Assembly: GCF_020442045.1 (NCBI RefSeq) | Contig: NZ_JAGRLA010000159.1 | Coordinates: 1 to 43,535 of the forward strand | DNA from: Bauldia sp. | GTDB taxonomy: Bacteria > Pseudomonadota > Alphaproteobacteria > Rhizobiales > Kaistiaceae | DNA: 43,535 nucleotides | Reading direction: 5' to 3' | In this document: positions 8,730 to 17,878 of the stretch, in pieces | Numbering within the stretch: position 1 is the first letter of the stretch | How the letters are laid out: each line of letters starts with the position of its first letter | Notes under the pieces: generated by a model | What the model saw: only the letters and a program-made list of their open reading frames with translations | What the model was told of the DNA's origin: nothing | The model's database searches: none | Translations under genes and position numbers: made by a program

Positions 8730-9634
8730 CAAGTTACGGGCCGGGTCGCCAGCCAATGCTCCGCGATATCCGCGCGGCGGCAGATCCAGACGCGGTCGTG
8801 GCGCTGGACGTGATCCAGAAATCGGACGAGCCCCATGGCCCGGGCGGGATGGCCGATCAGCCTGGCATGCAGCCCGACCGACATCATGCGCGGCCGGTCG
8901 CCACCCTCCAGATAGAGGAGGTCAAACCCGTCGCGCAGAAAGCCGAAGAAGTCGTCGGCGGTGGCAAATGTCCCGTCGGCAAATTTGCCATCATTGTGAG
9001 TCAGCGAATAGGGCACCACGAGGTGCTGTCGACCGGCCACTGACACGAAGTAAGGCAACTCGTCGTCATAGGCGTCGCTGTCGTAGAGAAAACCGCCCTC
9101 CTCCACCAGCAGCCGGCGGGTGTTGTCGCTGGGCCCGTAGCGGCAGTACCAGCCGAGCGGCCGCGATCCCACCGTGCTGGCCAGGCTGGTGATGGCGCGC
9201 CGAATGTGCTGGCGTTCTTCCGCTTCGTCGAGCTTGTAGTGTTCGATCCAGCGCCAGCCATGGCAGCAGACGTCGTGCCGTGAGGCGGCGATGAAGGCGG
9301 CCGCTTCGGAATTGCGCTCCAGCGCCTGGGCGCAGGCGAATATCGTCATCGGCAGATCGCGCTCGGCGAAGAGGCGCATGATGCGCCAGAATCCCACCCG
9401 GCTGCCGTATCGGAACATCGATTCCGCCGCGAGGTCGCGCTGGCCGCGCGGCACCGGCGAATTCGCAAGCTCGGTCAGCGCCGAATCCGACCACGAATCC
9501 CCGTCCGGGATGGCGTTTTCCGAACCCTCCTCGTAGTTCAGAACGAAATTGAGCGCGATGCGCGCATCACCCGGCCAACGCGGGTGGGGCGGGAGCCGTC
9601 CGTATCCAACATAGTCGCGGATATCCGTCGCCAT
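8729..9634 (-). CDS. puuE: PuuE-type allantoinase (polysaccharide deacetylase fold)
   Basis: A 301-residue NodB-fold protein matching the metal-independent allantoinase PuuE, which hydrolyses allantoin to allantoate in purine catabolism. The N-terminal YVGYGRLPPHPRWPG, the NFVLNYEEGSEN segment (29-40), ESMFRYGSRVGFWR (71-84), HDVCCHGWRWIEH (120-132) and YCRYGPSDNTR (163-173) are close to the family pattern, and the length is usual (about 300). It sits 23 bases after an SDR gene and overlaps the M20 peptidase start. Its urate-side partners PuuD and UraD are near the other end of the window. Because it is embedded in a peptide-type transport operon it may instead act on another cyclic ureide. 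Confidence 0.88.
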   Translation of the reverse strand: MATDIRDYVGYGRLPPHPRWPGDARIALNFVLNYEEGSENAIPDGDSWSDSALTELANSPVPRGQRDLAAESMFRYGSRVGFWRIMRLFAERDLPMTIFACAQALERNSEAAAFIAASRHDVCCHGWRWIEHYKLDEAEERQHIRRAITSLASTVGSRPLGWYCRYGPSDNTRRLLVEEGGFLYDSDAYDDELPYFVSVAGRQHLVVPYSLTHNDGKFADGTFATADDFFGFLRDGFDLLYLEGGDRPRMMSVGLHARLIGHPARAMGLVRFLDHVQRHDRVWICRRADIAEHWLATRPVT

Positions 9635-9657
9635 CGTGAATTTCCCCTGTCGCCCGC

Positions 9658-10428
9658 TCAGAATGCCATCCAGCCGCCGTCGACCATCAACGTATGCCCG
9701 GTGACGTATCCCGCCTCATCGCTGGCCAGGTACAGCGCGGCCGCCGCCACGTCCGCGGGCCGGCCGAGCCGCGGCATGGGCGTTCGCATCACCGAATAGT
9801 CGTGAGGATCGTTGTCGGTCTCACCGGGCAGGCCGGTTGTCAGGATGCGGCCGGGCGCGATGGCATTGCAGATGATGCCCTCCTTCGCGTAGTCCACCGC
9901 AATCTGCCGCGCGATGTAGAGCGCTGCCGCCTTGCTGGCTCCGTACGCGAACTTGCCCGGCGCCGCGACGATGCCGTGCTGGGAGCCGATGTTGATGATC
10001 CGGCCCCGCGCATCGCCGACCGGCGTCTGGAGAAGCATCTGCTGGACGGCGCGCTTGCAGCACATGAAGACGCCCTTCGCGTTGACGTCGAATATCGCAT
10101 CCCATTCCTGTTCGGACGTGTCGCAAAGCTTTCGATGCCCGATGACCGCGGCGTTGTTGACCATGATGTCGAGGCGGCCGAACCGGGCGACGGCGGTCGA
10201 TATCAGCCTATCGATATCGGCCCAGACCGCCACATTGCAGGGGATCGCGATGGCCGTTCCGCCGGCATTCTCGATTTCTCGCTGAGTCGGCTCGCCGCCT
10301 TCGCGAGGCGCATCGCGAATGTCGGCGACAATGACCGTGGCGCCTTCGCTCGCGAACCGCAACGCGATGCCCCGCCCGATGCCCGAAGACGCGCCCGTCA
10401 CGATAGCTGTCTTACCCAAAAGTCGCAT
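9658..10428 (-). CDS. SDR-family NAD(P)-dependent oxidoreductase (first of two)
   Basis: A 256-residue classical short-chain dehydrogenase. It has the cofactor motif TGASSGIGRG (about 12-21), the NNAA stability motif (91-94), the catalytic Ser in INIGSQHG and the YGASK Tyr/Lys pair (about 161-165), and the C-terminal GHTLMVDGGWMAF typical of the family. It would oxidise a secondary alcohol or reduce a ketone. The gaps are 18 bases to the gene before and 23 to the next. The second SDR directly upstream is clearly a different subtype, so the two are probably not duplicate copies. Substrate unknown. Confidence 0.9.
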   Translation of the reverse strand: MRLLGKTAIVTGASSGIGRGIALRFASEGATVIVADIRDAPREGGEPTQREIENAGGTAIAIPCNVAVWADIDRLISTAVARFGRLDIMVNNAAVIGHRKLCDTSEQEWDAIFDVNAKGVFMCCKRAVQQMLLQTPVGDARGRIINIGSQHGIVAAPGKFAYGASKAAALYIARQIAVDYAKEGIICNAIAPGRILTTGLPGETDNDPHDYSVMRTPMPRLGRPADVAAAALYLASDEAGYVTGHTLMVDGGWMAF

Positions 10429-10446
10429 GGTGCTCCCGCTCTGGCC

Positions 10447-11226
10447 TCAAGGCATCACATCTCCGCCATTCGGCGAGAGCACCTGGCCGACGTAGAAGCC
10501 TCCGGCGGCGGAGGCGAGAAGCAGCGCGGTCGGCGCGATCTCGTCGCTGCCGCCCAGTCGGCCGAGCGGCAGTTCCTTGCGCTTGTTCTCCCGCCACTCT
10601 TCGGGCAGGCTCAGCAGCAAAGGGGTTTCCACGGGACCGGGAGCGATGGCGTTCACCAGGACGCCATGCGGAGCGCCCTCGTGGGCGAGCGCCCGGGTGA
10701 ACCCCTCGACGCCGGCCTTTGCGGCACAGTAGTGCGTGTGGCCGGCCGCCCCCTTTCGGGCAAGCTGGGACGATATGTTGATTACCCGTCCCCACCGGCG
10801 CGCCACCATCGGCCCGAAGAAGGCGTGCGTCACCTGCATCGTGCCGCGAAGGTGGACATCCAGCATCCTGTCCCAGACCGCCCGCGTCATCTCCTCGAAA
10901 TGGACGAGAGCCCCGCCAATGCCGGCGCAGTTCACGACGATGTCCACCTGGCCCGCAGCGCGTTCCGCGAAATCCGCCAGCGAAGCGACCTGATCCTCAT
11001 CCGACACATCGCAGTCGAATTGCCAGATCCCCGCTCCCAATCCTTCGAGGCGGCTGCAAAGCGCCTGCGCACGCTCGCCATCGCGGTGGTGACAGATGAT
11101 CACGGTGGCTCCGCGCCGCACAAAAAGCTCGGCGATGGCCGCGCCGATGCCGCTGCTGCCGCCCGTCACCAGCGCACAGCGCCCCTCGAGGGAGAAGCCG
11201 TCGGGATGGAGCGATACCCCCGTCAT
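10447..11226 (-). CDS. SDR-family NAD(P)-dependent oxidoreductase (second of two)
   Basis: A 259-residue classical SDR with TGGSSGIGAAI, the NCAGIG motif, the catalytic Ser in VINISSQLA and the YCAAK Tyr/Lys pair; it ends in GQVLSPNGGDVMP. The ATG at 11226 overlaps the epimerase stop as ATGA, so coupled translation is likely and the longer in-frame start at 11271 is not needed. The family usually interconverts sugar, hydroxy-acid or steroid alcohols and ketones. With the neighbouring epimerase and SDR it suggests that the imported compound carries, or is attached to, a polyhydroxylated part. That is inference. Confidence 0.9.
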   Translation of the reverse strand: MTGVSLHPDGFSLEGRCALVTGGSSGIGAAIAELFVRRGATVIICHHRDGERAQALCSRLEGLGAGIWQFDCDVSDEDQVASLADFAERAAGQVDIVVNCAGIGGALVHFEEMTRAVWDRMLDVHLRGTMQVTHAFFGPMVARRWGRVINISSQLARKGAAGHTHYCAAKAGVEGFTRALAHEGAPHGVLVNAIAPGPVETPLLLSLPEEWRENKRKELPLGRLGGSDEIAPTALLLASAAGGFYVGQVLSPNGGDVMP

Positions 11227-12158
11227 GCTGCCGCCCCGTCCTGCGTCGGCCGGGACTTGTCCCGCAGCCAATCGGCATAACCGGCCAGGCCCCGGCGCAA
11301 TTCGACCTGTGGCCGGTAGCCGAGATCCCGCGCGGCGGCGGCGATGGAATGCGACCCCTGGATGTTGTCCCCCTCCACCATGCCCGTACCCAGCCGGATA
11401 TCGGCGCGCGGCAGCAGGTCACGGACGATCCCGGCCGCCTCGCCGAACGTGACCGCCACGCCGCCGGTGATGTTGTACGCGCCCTGTCGGAAGCCGGGAG
11501 CCTTGAGGGCTGCGACGACGGCCGCCGCAGCGTCGTCGATATGAATCGGCTGCCGCCGCAGGTCGTGGCCCCATTGAAGCCGCATCGGCGCGCCGGTCAG
11601 CCCGCTCAGCAGCATCTCGCGCAGGCAGCAGGCAGTCTCCCGGCGTGGCCCGTAGACCATCGACAGACGCAGGCTGACGGCCCGGATGCGGAAATCCGCC
11701 GCATAGGCCATGACCAGCATTTCCGAGGCGGCCTTGGTCGCCCCATAGACATTGGTGGGGCGCAACGGCGTCTGCTCGTCCAGGTTCTCGCCCTGACAGT
11801 CGCCATAGGCGCTGACGGACGAGGCGTAGACAAAGCGAGAAACTCCCAGCTCCCTGCCCAGTTCCAGCATATTCGCCGTGCCGACGATGTTGACCGACAC
11901 CTGTTGCAGGGGTGAATTCCGGCCGACGTTCGGGCCGGACATCGCGCCGCAGTGCACGATGGCGGCGATGGCTCGCCCGGCAGTCAGTTCGCGCAGCCGC
12001 GGCATGTCCACAAGATCGCAGCCGAGAACCGGCCGGCCCTCGACCTCGGCCGGGACCAGATCGACGGCCATGCACGACATTCCCTCCCTTTCGAGGCGCT
12101 GCCGCACGGCATGGCCGACAAGCCCCGCGCCGCCGGTGACGATGACGTCCCCTCTCAC
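11223..12158 (-). CDS. NAD-dependent epimerase/dehydratase family protein
   Basis: A 311-residue extended SDR of the UDP-glucose 4-epimerase superfamily. It shows the glycine-rich VIVTGGAGLVGHAV at the very N-terminus, the VYASSVSAYG segment with the catalytic Ser, and YGATK with the Tyr/Lys pair. The start is GTG at 12158, which overlaps the ATPase stop as GTGA and places the Rossmann motif immediately after the start; the open frame further upstream is unlikely to be translated. Members act on nucleotide sugars or as sugar and sugar-acid dehydrogenases, including lactone formation. In a catabolic operon the second kind is more likely, but nothing here proves it. Confidence 0.87.
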   Translation of the reverse strand: MRGDVIVTGGAGLVGHAVRQRLEREGMSCMAVDLVPAEVEGRPVLGCDLVDMPRLRELTAGRAIAAIVHCGAMSGPNVGRNSPLQQVSVNIVGTANMLELGRELGVSRFVYASSVSAYGDCQGENLDEQTPLRPTNVYGATKAASEMLVMAYAADFRIRAVSLRLSMVYGPRRETACCLREMLLSGLTGAPMRLQWGHDLRRQPIHIDDAAAAVVAALKAPGFRQGAYNITGGVAVTFGEAAGIVRDLLPRADIRLGTGMVEGDNIQGSHSIAAAARDLGYRPQVELRRGLAGYADWLRDKSRPTQDGAAA

Positions 12159-13225
12159 GACACTTGTCCTCGCGCTTCGGCCGTCGCCGCGGGTGGATTC
12201 GCGTGGAGCGCGGAGCTGTCGCTGAAATGGCAGGCCACGGCTCCGGTGCCACACGTCCGGAGGGAAGGTGTTTCGTCCGCGCAGCGCTGCGGGTTCCCGA
12301 TTTCATGCCGCAGCCAGCAGCGGGTATGGAAACGACAGCCCGAAGGAGGAGACAGCGGGCTCGGCAGATCACCCTTCAGGAGAATGCGCTGGTCGGGCCG
12401 ACTCTTGTCCGTCACGTCCTGGATGGTGCGAACGGACGAAAGGAGCGCTTTGGTGTAGGGATGCCGGGGCATCGAGAAGACGTCACGCGTGGGGCCCTGC
12501 TCGACGATCCCGCCCAGATACATGACGGCCACATCGTCGCAAAGGTAGCGGATTGCCGCGAGATCGTGGCTGATGACCAAATACGAGAGCTTCCGCTCCT
12601 TCCGGATTTCCGTGAGGAGATTCATGATCTGCGCCTGAATCGAGACGTCGAGGGCGCTGGTCGGTTCGTCCGCGATGATCACCTCCGGACGCAGCACGAG
12701 CGCCCGCGCTATGGCGATGCGCTGCCGCTGCCCGCCGCTGAACTGGTGCGGAAACCGCCGCGCGGCGTCCCGCGGCAGGTGCACCGCATCCAGCATTTCC
12801 TGCACCCGCTTGCCGTGGTTGCCCTTGTCTTCGGGGACGAAGATACGCAGCGGCTCGGCGACGATGTCGTGCACTGTCATCATCGGGTTGAGACTCGAAT
12901 AGGGGTTCTGGAACACCATCTGCAGGCGGTGGCGGCTGGCGGAGCGCTCCGCGCCGTCACGCGCCGTGATGTCCTTTCCGTCCAGCAGCAGTTGACCGGA
13001 TCGCACCGGCGTCAGGCCCATCACGGCGCGAGCGATGGTGCTCTTCCCCGATCCGGATTCCCCGACCAGGCCCAGGGACTGGCCACGCCGCAACGAAAGT
13101 GAAACGCCTTGGACCGCATGGAGCTCCGCCTTCCGAATCCAGAGCCGCCCGGGTTTGCGAATCCGGTAGGTGACGCGCAGGTCGCGCAGATCGAGGATCG
13201 GATGCTCTTCTCCCGCCTGCTGCAT
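12155..13225 (-). CDS. Dpp/Opp-type ABC importer ATPase (DppF-like)
   Basis: A 356-residue ATP-binding subunit for oligopeptide-type uptake, acting on the inner face of the cytoplasmic membrane. Walker A is GESGSGKST, the signature FSGGQRQRIAIARAL, Walker B VIIADEPTSALD and the H-loop VISHDL. The C-terminal oligopeptide/dipeptide extension carries SGCRFHTRCWLR, the Cys-containing segment that binds an iron-sulfur cluster in some members. The ATG at 13225 makes a TGATG overlap with the stop of the partner ATPase. The frame is open a further 62 codons upstream, but that stretch is the wrong-frame image of the partner's tail. Confidence 0.94.
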   Translation of the reverse strand: MQQAGEEHPILDLRDLRVTYRIRKPGRLWIRKAELHAVQGVSLSLRRGQSLGLVGESGSGKSTIARAVMGLTPVRSGQLLLDGKDITARDGAERSASRHRLQMVFQNPYSSLNPMMTVHDIVAEPLRIFVPEDKGNHGKRVQEMLDAVHLPRDAARRFPHQFSGGQRQRIAIARALVLRPEVIIADEPTSALDVSIQAQIMNLLTEIRKERKLSYLVISHDLAAIRYLCDDVAVMYLGGIVEQGPTRDVFSMPRHPYTKALLSSVRTIQDVTDKSRPDQRILLKGDLPSPLSPPSGCRFHTRCWLRHEIGNPQRCADETPSLRTCGTGAVACHFSDSSALHANPPAATAEARGQVS

Positions 13226-14280
13226 CACAAACCCGCCATGCGATCGGCCTGAGTGACGCCTGCCGACACCGCACGAGGCTCCGGCGTTCCGCTTGCGGCT
13301 TCCCGATCGCTCACAGGATTGTGGCAGGCGATCGCGCGAGAGCCGGCGGCGCCTGACCGATGGATCGGCTCCATCGCCGGCTTGATCCGGTCGCAGACCG
13401 GCAACCGCCATCGGCAGCGTGGCGCAAAAGGACAGCCGGGAGGCAACGCCGCGAGGTCCGGCGGCGAACCGTCGATCGGCACCACACCGCGATCCTCGGA
13501 CAGGCTTGGAATGGAGTGGACCAGGCCGACGGTGTACGGATGCATCGGGCGAAGGAACACTTCGATTGACGGCCCGCTTTCGACGATGGAGCCGGCGTAC
13601 ATCACATTGACCCGATCGGTGACCGAAGCAACGACGCCAAGGTCATGCGAAATCAGCACCATCGAAGCGCCGGCCTCGCGAACCCGCGACGACATCAGGT
13701 CCAGCATCTGGGCCTGAACCGTCACATCCAGGGCGGTGGTGGGCTCGTCGGCGATCAGCAGCTTCGGCTCGAGGACAAGTGCGGCGGCGATCATCACGCG
13801 CTGCAACATTCCACCGCTCAGTTCGTGCGGGTACTTGTTCAGCAGAACGTCCGTGTCGGAGAGCTCGCACCTTGCCAGTATATCGGCCGCCCTGCGCCTC
13901 GCCTCTGATCGCGAGACGCGGAAATGCAGTATGATCCCTTCCTCGATCTGCCGGCCGATCTTGAGCACCGGATTGAGCGAATTCATCGGATCCTGAAAGA
14001 TCATTCCGATCTGACGCCCGCGCAGCCGCCGTCGCCGCGCCGGCCCCATCGCCAGGATGTCCTGCCCGTCGAAACGCATTCTGCCGCGATCGATGACCGC
14101 CGTCGGCAGCAGCCCCATAACGGCGAGATTGGTGACGCTCTTGCCGGACCCGGATTCGCCCACCAAGCCGACGGATTCCTTCCACCCCACGGAATAGGAA
14201 ACGCCGTTCAGGACATTGATATCGTGGCCGTATGACCGAAACCGGATCGCCAGGTCGTCTATCTGGAGAAGTTCGGTCAC
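13225..14280 (-). CDS. Dpp/Opp-type ABC importer ATPase (DppD-like)
   Basis: A 351-residue ATPase subunit paired with the DppF-like protein. It has Walker A GESGSGKSV, signature LSGGMLQRVMIAAAL, Walker B LLIADEPTTALD, LISHDLGVVA and a C-terminal PPGCPFAPRCRWR Cys segment. The GTG at 14280 is chosen as start: it reads directly into VTELLQIDDLAIRF, the usual N-terminus, and lies two bases after the permease stop. The frame extends upstream to 14670, but that part overlaps the permease gene. The asymmetric ATPase pair is typical of Dpp/Opp importers, which carry peptides, opines, nickel or glycosides. The two genes therefore fix the transporter class but not its cargo. Confidence 0.93.
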   Translation of the reverse strand: MTELLQIDDLAIRFRSYGHDINVLNGVSYSVGWKESVGLVGESGSGKSVTNLAVMGLLPTAVIDRGRMRFDGQDILAMGPARRRRLRGRQIGMIFQDPMNSLNPVLKIGRQIEEGIILHFRVSRSEARRRAADILARCELSDTDVLLNKYPHELSGGMLQRVMIAAALVLEPKLLIADEPTTALDVTVQAQMLDLMSSRVREAGASMVLISHDLGVVASVTDRVNVMYAGSIVESGPSIEVFLRPMHPYTVGLVHSIPSLSEDRGVVPIDGSPPDLAALPPGCPFAPRCRWRLPVCDRIKPAMEPIHRSGAAGSRAIACHNPVSDREAASGTPEPRAVSAGVTQADRMAGL

Positions 14281-14282
14281 GG

Positions 14283-15170
14283 CTATTTCTCGGGCGGTGA
14301 GAGGACTTCCTGAACACCATCGCCCAGAATGTTGAAGGCCATGATGGTGACGAAGATCGCGACGCCGGGAGCGGTGACAATCCACCATTGGTTGAGGAGG
14401 TAAGCGCGTCCTTCTGCAATCATCGTTCCCCATTCCGGGGTCGGCGCCTGCGCGCCGAGGCCAATGAAGGACAGGCTCGCCAGGGTGACGATGGCCGCTC
14501 CCAGCGACAGGCTGATCTGAACGATGATGGGGGTACGCGCCACGGGAAGGATGTGGGTCCGCAGGATTCTCGCATTGGAAGCGCCGACGGTGCGAGCAGC
14601 GTCCACGAAGCCCTCGTGCTTGATATGCAAGGCTTCGGCCCGTGCCACGCGTGCATACCACGGCCACCACACCAGTGACGTCGCAAGGATCGCGTTGCTC
14701 AGGCTGGGCCCGAGAGCCGCGGCGACACCCATGGCAAGCAAAAGAGGAGGAAAAGCCAGGAACACGTCGGCTATGCGCATCAGCGTCTCGTCGACCCAGC
14801 CGCCGGCATAGCCCGCGACAATGCCGATCGTCACTCCGATCGTTACCGCCAGGGCGACGATAATCATCGCCGACACGATCGATATGCGGCTACCGGCAAT
14901 CGTCCGGCTGAACACATCGCGGCCCTGCTGGTCGGTGCCGAACCAATGCTCGACCGTCGGCGGCTGAAGCCGGCTCCCAGGGTCGATCGCGAGCGGGTCG
15001 TAGGGAGTCAGCACGGGACTGGCGATCGCAATGAAGACAACGAGCAAGGACAGGATCAAGCCGATCTGGGCCGAGCGGCTCCTGCCGATCGGGAAGCGGC
15101 TGAAGACAGAATGGAGACGCGACCTAAGTCGTTGCCGCGCTGTCGCCGCATCAGCGAGGAGAACCGTCAT
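14283..15170 (-). CDS. Dpp/Opp-type ABC importer permease (DppC-like)
   Basis: A 295-residue inner-membrane subunit. The N-terminal helix (about 33-53) is followed by the periplasmic segment with YDPLAIDPGSRLQPP and the conserved HWFGTDQQGRDVFSR. The remaining helices hold the EAA loop VDAARTVGASNARILRTHIL, the contact site for the ATPases. Start ATG at 15170 overlaps the DppB-like stop (ATGA). Upstream in-frame codons belong to the permease partner read in another frame. It forms the channel with the DppB-like protein. Confidence 0.94.
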   Translation of the reverse strand: MTVLLADAATARQRLRSRLHSVFSRFPIGRSRSAQIGLILSLLVVFIAIASPVLTPYDPLAIDPGSRLQPPTVEHWFGTDQQGRDVFSRTIAGSRISIVSAMIIVALAVTIGVTIGIVAGYAGGWVDETLMRIADVFLAFPPLLLAMGVAAALGPSLSNAILATSLVWWPWYARVARAEALHIKHEGFVDAARTVGASNARILRTHILPVARTPIIVQISLSLGAAIVTLASLSFIGLGAQAPTPEWGTMIAEGRAYLLNQWWIVTAPGVAIFVTIMAFNILGDGVQEVLSPPEK

Positions 15171-16186
15171 CCGGGTTCTCGCACGTAGGTGATGCGGGGG
15201 TTGAGCAGAAGATAGACAAGATCGACGATCAGGTTGACGGTGACATAGGCCACGGCGCTGATCAGCATGACGCCCATGATCGGCGCGAAATCGAGATTCT
15301 TGATGGCGTTGACCGCGTAGAGACCGATGCCGGGCCAACTGAATACCGCCTCGACGATCAGGTTTCCGCCCAAGAGGATTCCGATCTGCATGCCCAGCAC
15401 GGTGACAGTCGGGATCATCGCATTCTTGAACACGTGCCGGGTCGTGACCTGCCGCTCCGAGAGGCCTCGGGCATAGGCGGTGCGCACATAGTCGGTTCGC
15501 AGCACGCCGATCACCGCGGCGCGGGAGACCCGCGTTATGGTCGCCAGCGACGCCAGCGCCAGCGTGAAAGCCGGCAGGATCAGATGGATCACCGCCGACT
15601 TGAACAGGCCGAAATCGCCGGCCAGCAGAGAATCCACCGTATACAATCCGGTGACATGCGGCGGCGCGCTTTCGATAAGTCCCAGCCGGCCTCCCGAAGG
15701 CAGGATCGCCAGCCATTTGAAGAACATGATCTGGAAAAGAACCCCGAGCCAGAACACGGGCATGGACATGCCTGCGACGGTGAGGATGCGGGAAAAATGG
15801 TCGAGCACCCCGTTGGGGCGCCGGGCAGACAGGAATCCCAGCGGGATTCCGATAAACACGATGAGCAGAAGCGCGGCTGCCGTCAGCTCGACAGTCGCCG
15901 GCACGAACTCCGCAAAATCCTCCGTCACGGGCCGCCGTGTGGTGAGCGACTGCCCGAAATCGCCGTGGAAGAGCCCGCCGATGTAATCGATATATTGCGT
16001 GAGCACGGGCTTGTCCAAACCGTACTGCTGACGCAATGCCTCGACCTGCTCGGCCCTCGCCTCCGGCCCGGCAAGGAGCCGGGCCGGGTCGCCGGGTATA
16101 ATTCGCGTCAGGCCAAAGGTGATCACGCTCATTCCGGCAAGGACGACGACGATCAACAGAAGCCTTTTTGCGATCAGAAAGAGCAT
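15167..16186 (-). CDS. Dpp/Opp-type ABC importer permease (DppB-like)
   Basis: A 339-residue membrane subunit with six predicted helices. It has the N-terminal hallmark FGLTRIIPGDPARLLAGPEA (about 24-43), the LDKPVLTQYIDYIGGLFHGD stretch and the EAA loop region YVRTAYARGLSERQVTTRHV. It lies 15 bases after the substrate-binding gene and overlaps the DppC-like gene by four bases. It heads the permease pair that would pass the substrate delivered by the Tat-exported binding protein. The order binding protein, B, C, D, F is the standard dpp order. Confidence 0.94.
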   Translation of the reverse strand: MLFLIAKRLLLIVVVLAGMSVITFGLTRIIPGDPARLLAGPEARAEQVEALRQQYGLDKPVLTQYIDYIGGLFHGDFGQSLTTRRPVTEDFAEFVPATVELTAAALLLIVFIGIPLGFLSARRPNGVLDHFSRILTVAGMSMPVFWLGVLFQIMFFKWLAILPSGGRLGLIESAPPHVTGLYTVDSLLAGDFGLFKSAVIHLILPAFTLALASLATITRVSRAAVIGVLRTDYVRTAYARGLSERQVTTRHVFKNAMIPTVTVLGMQIGILLGGNLIVEAVFSWPGIGLYAVNAIKNLDFAPIMGVMLISAVAYVTVNLIVDLVYLLLNPRITYVREPG

Positions 16187-16201
16187 GTCGCTCCCTGCCC
16201 G

Positions 16202-17878
16202 TCAGGTGGCGAACTTCATTCGATTGAACGGATAGGTGTAGATGTACATGGGGTTCGATATGTATCCCTCCACCTCTTTGACGATGGGCACGCGATATTT
16301 CGAATAGCTCAGGAACAGCGCCGGCGAGTCGTCGACGATCATTTTCTCCGCCTTTCTGTAGAGGGCGATGCGCTTTTCGGCGTCAACCTCCTTGACCGCC
16401 TCCGCTAGGACAGAGTCCATTTCCGGGTTCGAGTAATAGGCCCAATTGAGGCCATTTTTTCCTTGCGCATTGCTACCGAACATCAACTGCATGACGTCGT
16501 AGGCGCGCGCCATCAGAGATCCGAACCAGATGAACCCGTAGCAATGCGGCTGGCTGTCCGGATTCTGCAACAGATCGAACCAGGCGGCGGGACTGATCTC
16601 GGAGATATTGAGATCAATGCCCAGCTCCTTCAGATTAGCCTGCAGGAGGAGCGCGAACTCGCGTTTCCACGCATAGCCGGTCTCATAGGTATAATCGAGC
16701 GAGAAGCCGCCATCGGGGTGACCTGCCTCCGCCAGCAGTGCCTTGGCCTTGTCGAAGTCGCGGCTGTATTGCGGTGTGTCCTCGGAATAGCTCGGCAATC
16801 CACGCGCCACGGGCCCCCGCGCCTGGACCAGCCTGCCGGTATTGATCTTGTTTATCCAGGCATCGTAGTCGAAGGCATAGGCGATCGCCTGCCGGATCCG
16901 CTTGTCCGCGGTCGGTCCCTTGGCGCAGTTCATCATGAAGAAGGTTGTCGAGAATGTCGGGTACTCGTCCATATTGATGTCCGGCGAGCCTTGAAGCGCA
17001 TTCAGGGAATCGTCGGGGAGCCACAGGGCGGAGTCGACCTGCTTGCTCTGCAGCACCAGTTGCAGCGTCGAAGGATCGCTGATGTACCGCACGACGACGG
17101 CCTGGAAATGGTCGTCGCCCGAGGTATCCCAATACCCGTCGAAACGTTCGAGGGTCGCCTGCTGATCCTTCTGGTACGATTTCAGGCGGTAGGGGCCGGT
17201 TCCGACCATGTTCGAGCGCAGCCACGCCGCGCCCCAGTCATCGTTGACCGTATTGTCGCGGATTGCCTTGGGCGAGATCATATAGGGCGACCACATGCCG
17301 GCCAGGCTGGAAAGGAAGGCGTCCTGCGGCGTCTTGAGCCGGATCACCAGCGTGTACTCATCCGGCGTCTCGAGTTCGGCATCCTCGAACACATAGCCGA
17401 GGCCGACCTTCATCGCTCGAATGCGCTCGATATTGAACTTCGCCGCGGCGGCGTTGAATGGCTCGCCGTCGTGAAACTTCACGCCCTGACGCAGCTTGAA
17501 CGTATAGGTCAGCCCGTCGTCCGAGCCCGTGAAACTCTCCGCGAGCCCGGGCGCTATTTCGATCGTGTCGTCGCGATAGGTGACCAGATTCTCATAGACA
17601 CCACGCCACAGGAGAATGGACTGGCCATCGAACACCGTTCCGGGATCCAGGGTGATCGCGGGCGAGCCCGAGGCGACAACGAAAATATTGTCGGCGGAAC
17701 CGGCATCGGCCGGAAGGTCACCCGCAATCTTCGAAAGGATCGGCTGCGAGACTACGCTTAGGCCGAGAACAGACGCGGCGCGCAGAAAAAATCTGCGGCT
17801 AACTCTACCGGTCATAACGGGATGGACTTGAGCAAGCGTTTCGGGCGTTCCAGATACATCGAACTCACGAGTTTTCAT
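16202..17878 (-). CDS. Family 5 ABC substrate-binding protein with Tat signal
   Basis: A 558-residue periplasmic solute-binding protein (SBP_bac_5, DppA/OppA type). The export signal contains the twin-arginine pattern SRRFFLRAASVLG (about 27-39), so it is probably exported folded by the Tat system, not the Sec system usual for DppA. The mature part has the family stretch YTFKLRQGVKFHDGEPFNAA. The ATG at 17878 follows GGGAG by nine bases; an ATG at 17893 lies on top of that ribosome site, and an ATG at 17815 would give a shorter signal but has no site. It overlaps the amidase gene by 14 bases. Ligands of this family include peptides, opines and glycosides; the amidase and ureide hydrolases nearby hint at an amide-bearing ligand. 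Confidence 0.93.
   Translation of the reverse strand: MKTREFDVSGTPETLAQVHPVMTGRVSRRFFLRAASVLGLSVVSQPILSKIAGDLPADAGSADNIFVVASGSPAITLDPGTVFDGQSILLWRGVYENLVTYRDDTIEIAPGLAESFTGSDDGLTYTFKLRQGVKFHDGEPFNAAAAKFNIERIRAMKVGLGYVFEDAELETPDEYTLVIRLKTPQDAFLSSLAGMWSPYMISPKAIRDNTVNDDWGAAWLRSNMVGTGPYRLKSYQKDQQATLERFDGYWDTSGDDHFQAVVVRYISDPSTLQLVLQSKQVDSALWLPDDSLNALQGSPDINMDEYPTFSTTFFMMNCAKGPTADKRIRQAIAYAFDYDAWINKINTGRLVQARGPVARGLPSYSEDTPQYSRDFDKAKALLAEAGHPDGGFSLDYTYETGYAWKREFALLLQANLKELGIDLNISEISPAAWFDLLQNPDSQPHCYGFIWFGSLMARAYDVMQLMFGSNAQGKNGLNWAYYSNPEMDSVLAEAVKEVDAEKRIALYRKAEKMIVDDSPALFLSYSKYRVPIVKEVEGYISNPMYIYTYPFNRMKFAT

Noticed and set aside
13226..13411. N-terminal extension of the DppF-like ATPase
   Set aside because: The added residues are the partner gene read in another frame; the ATG at 13225 gives the normal N-terminus and a TGATG overlap.
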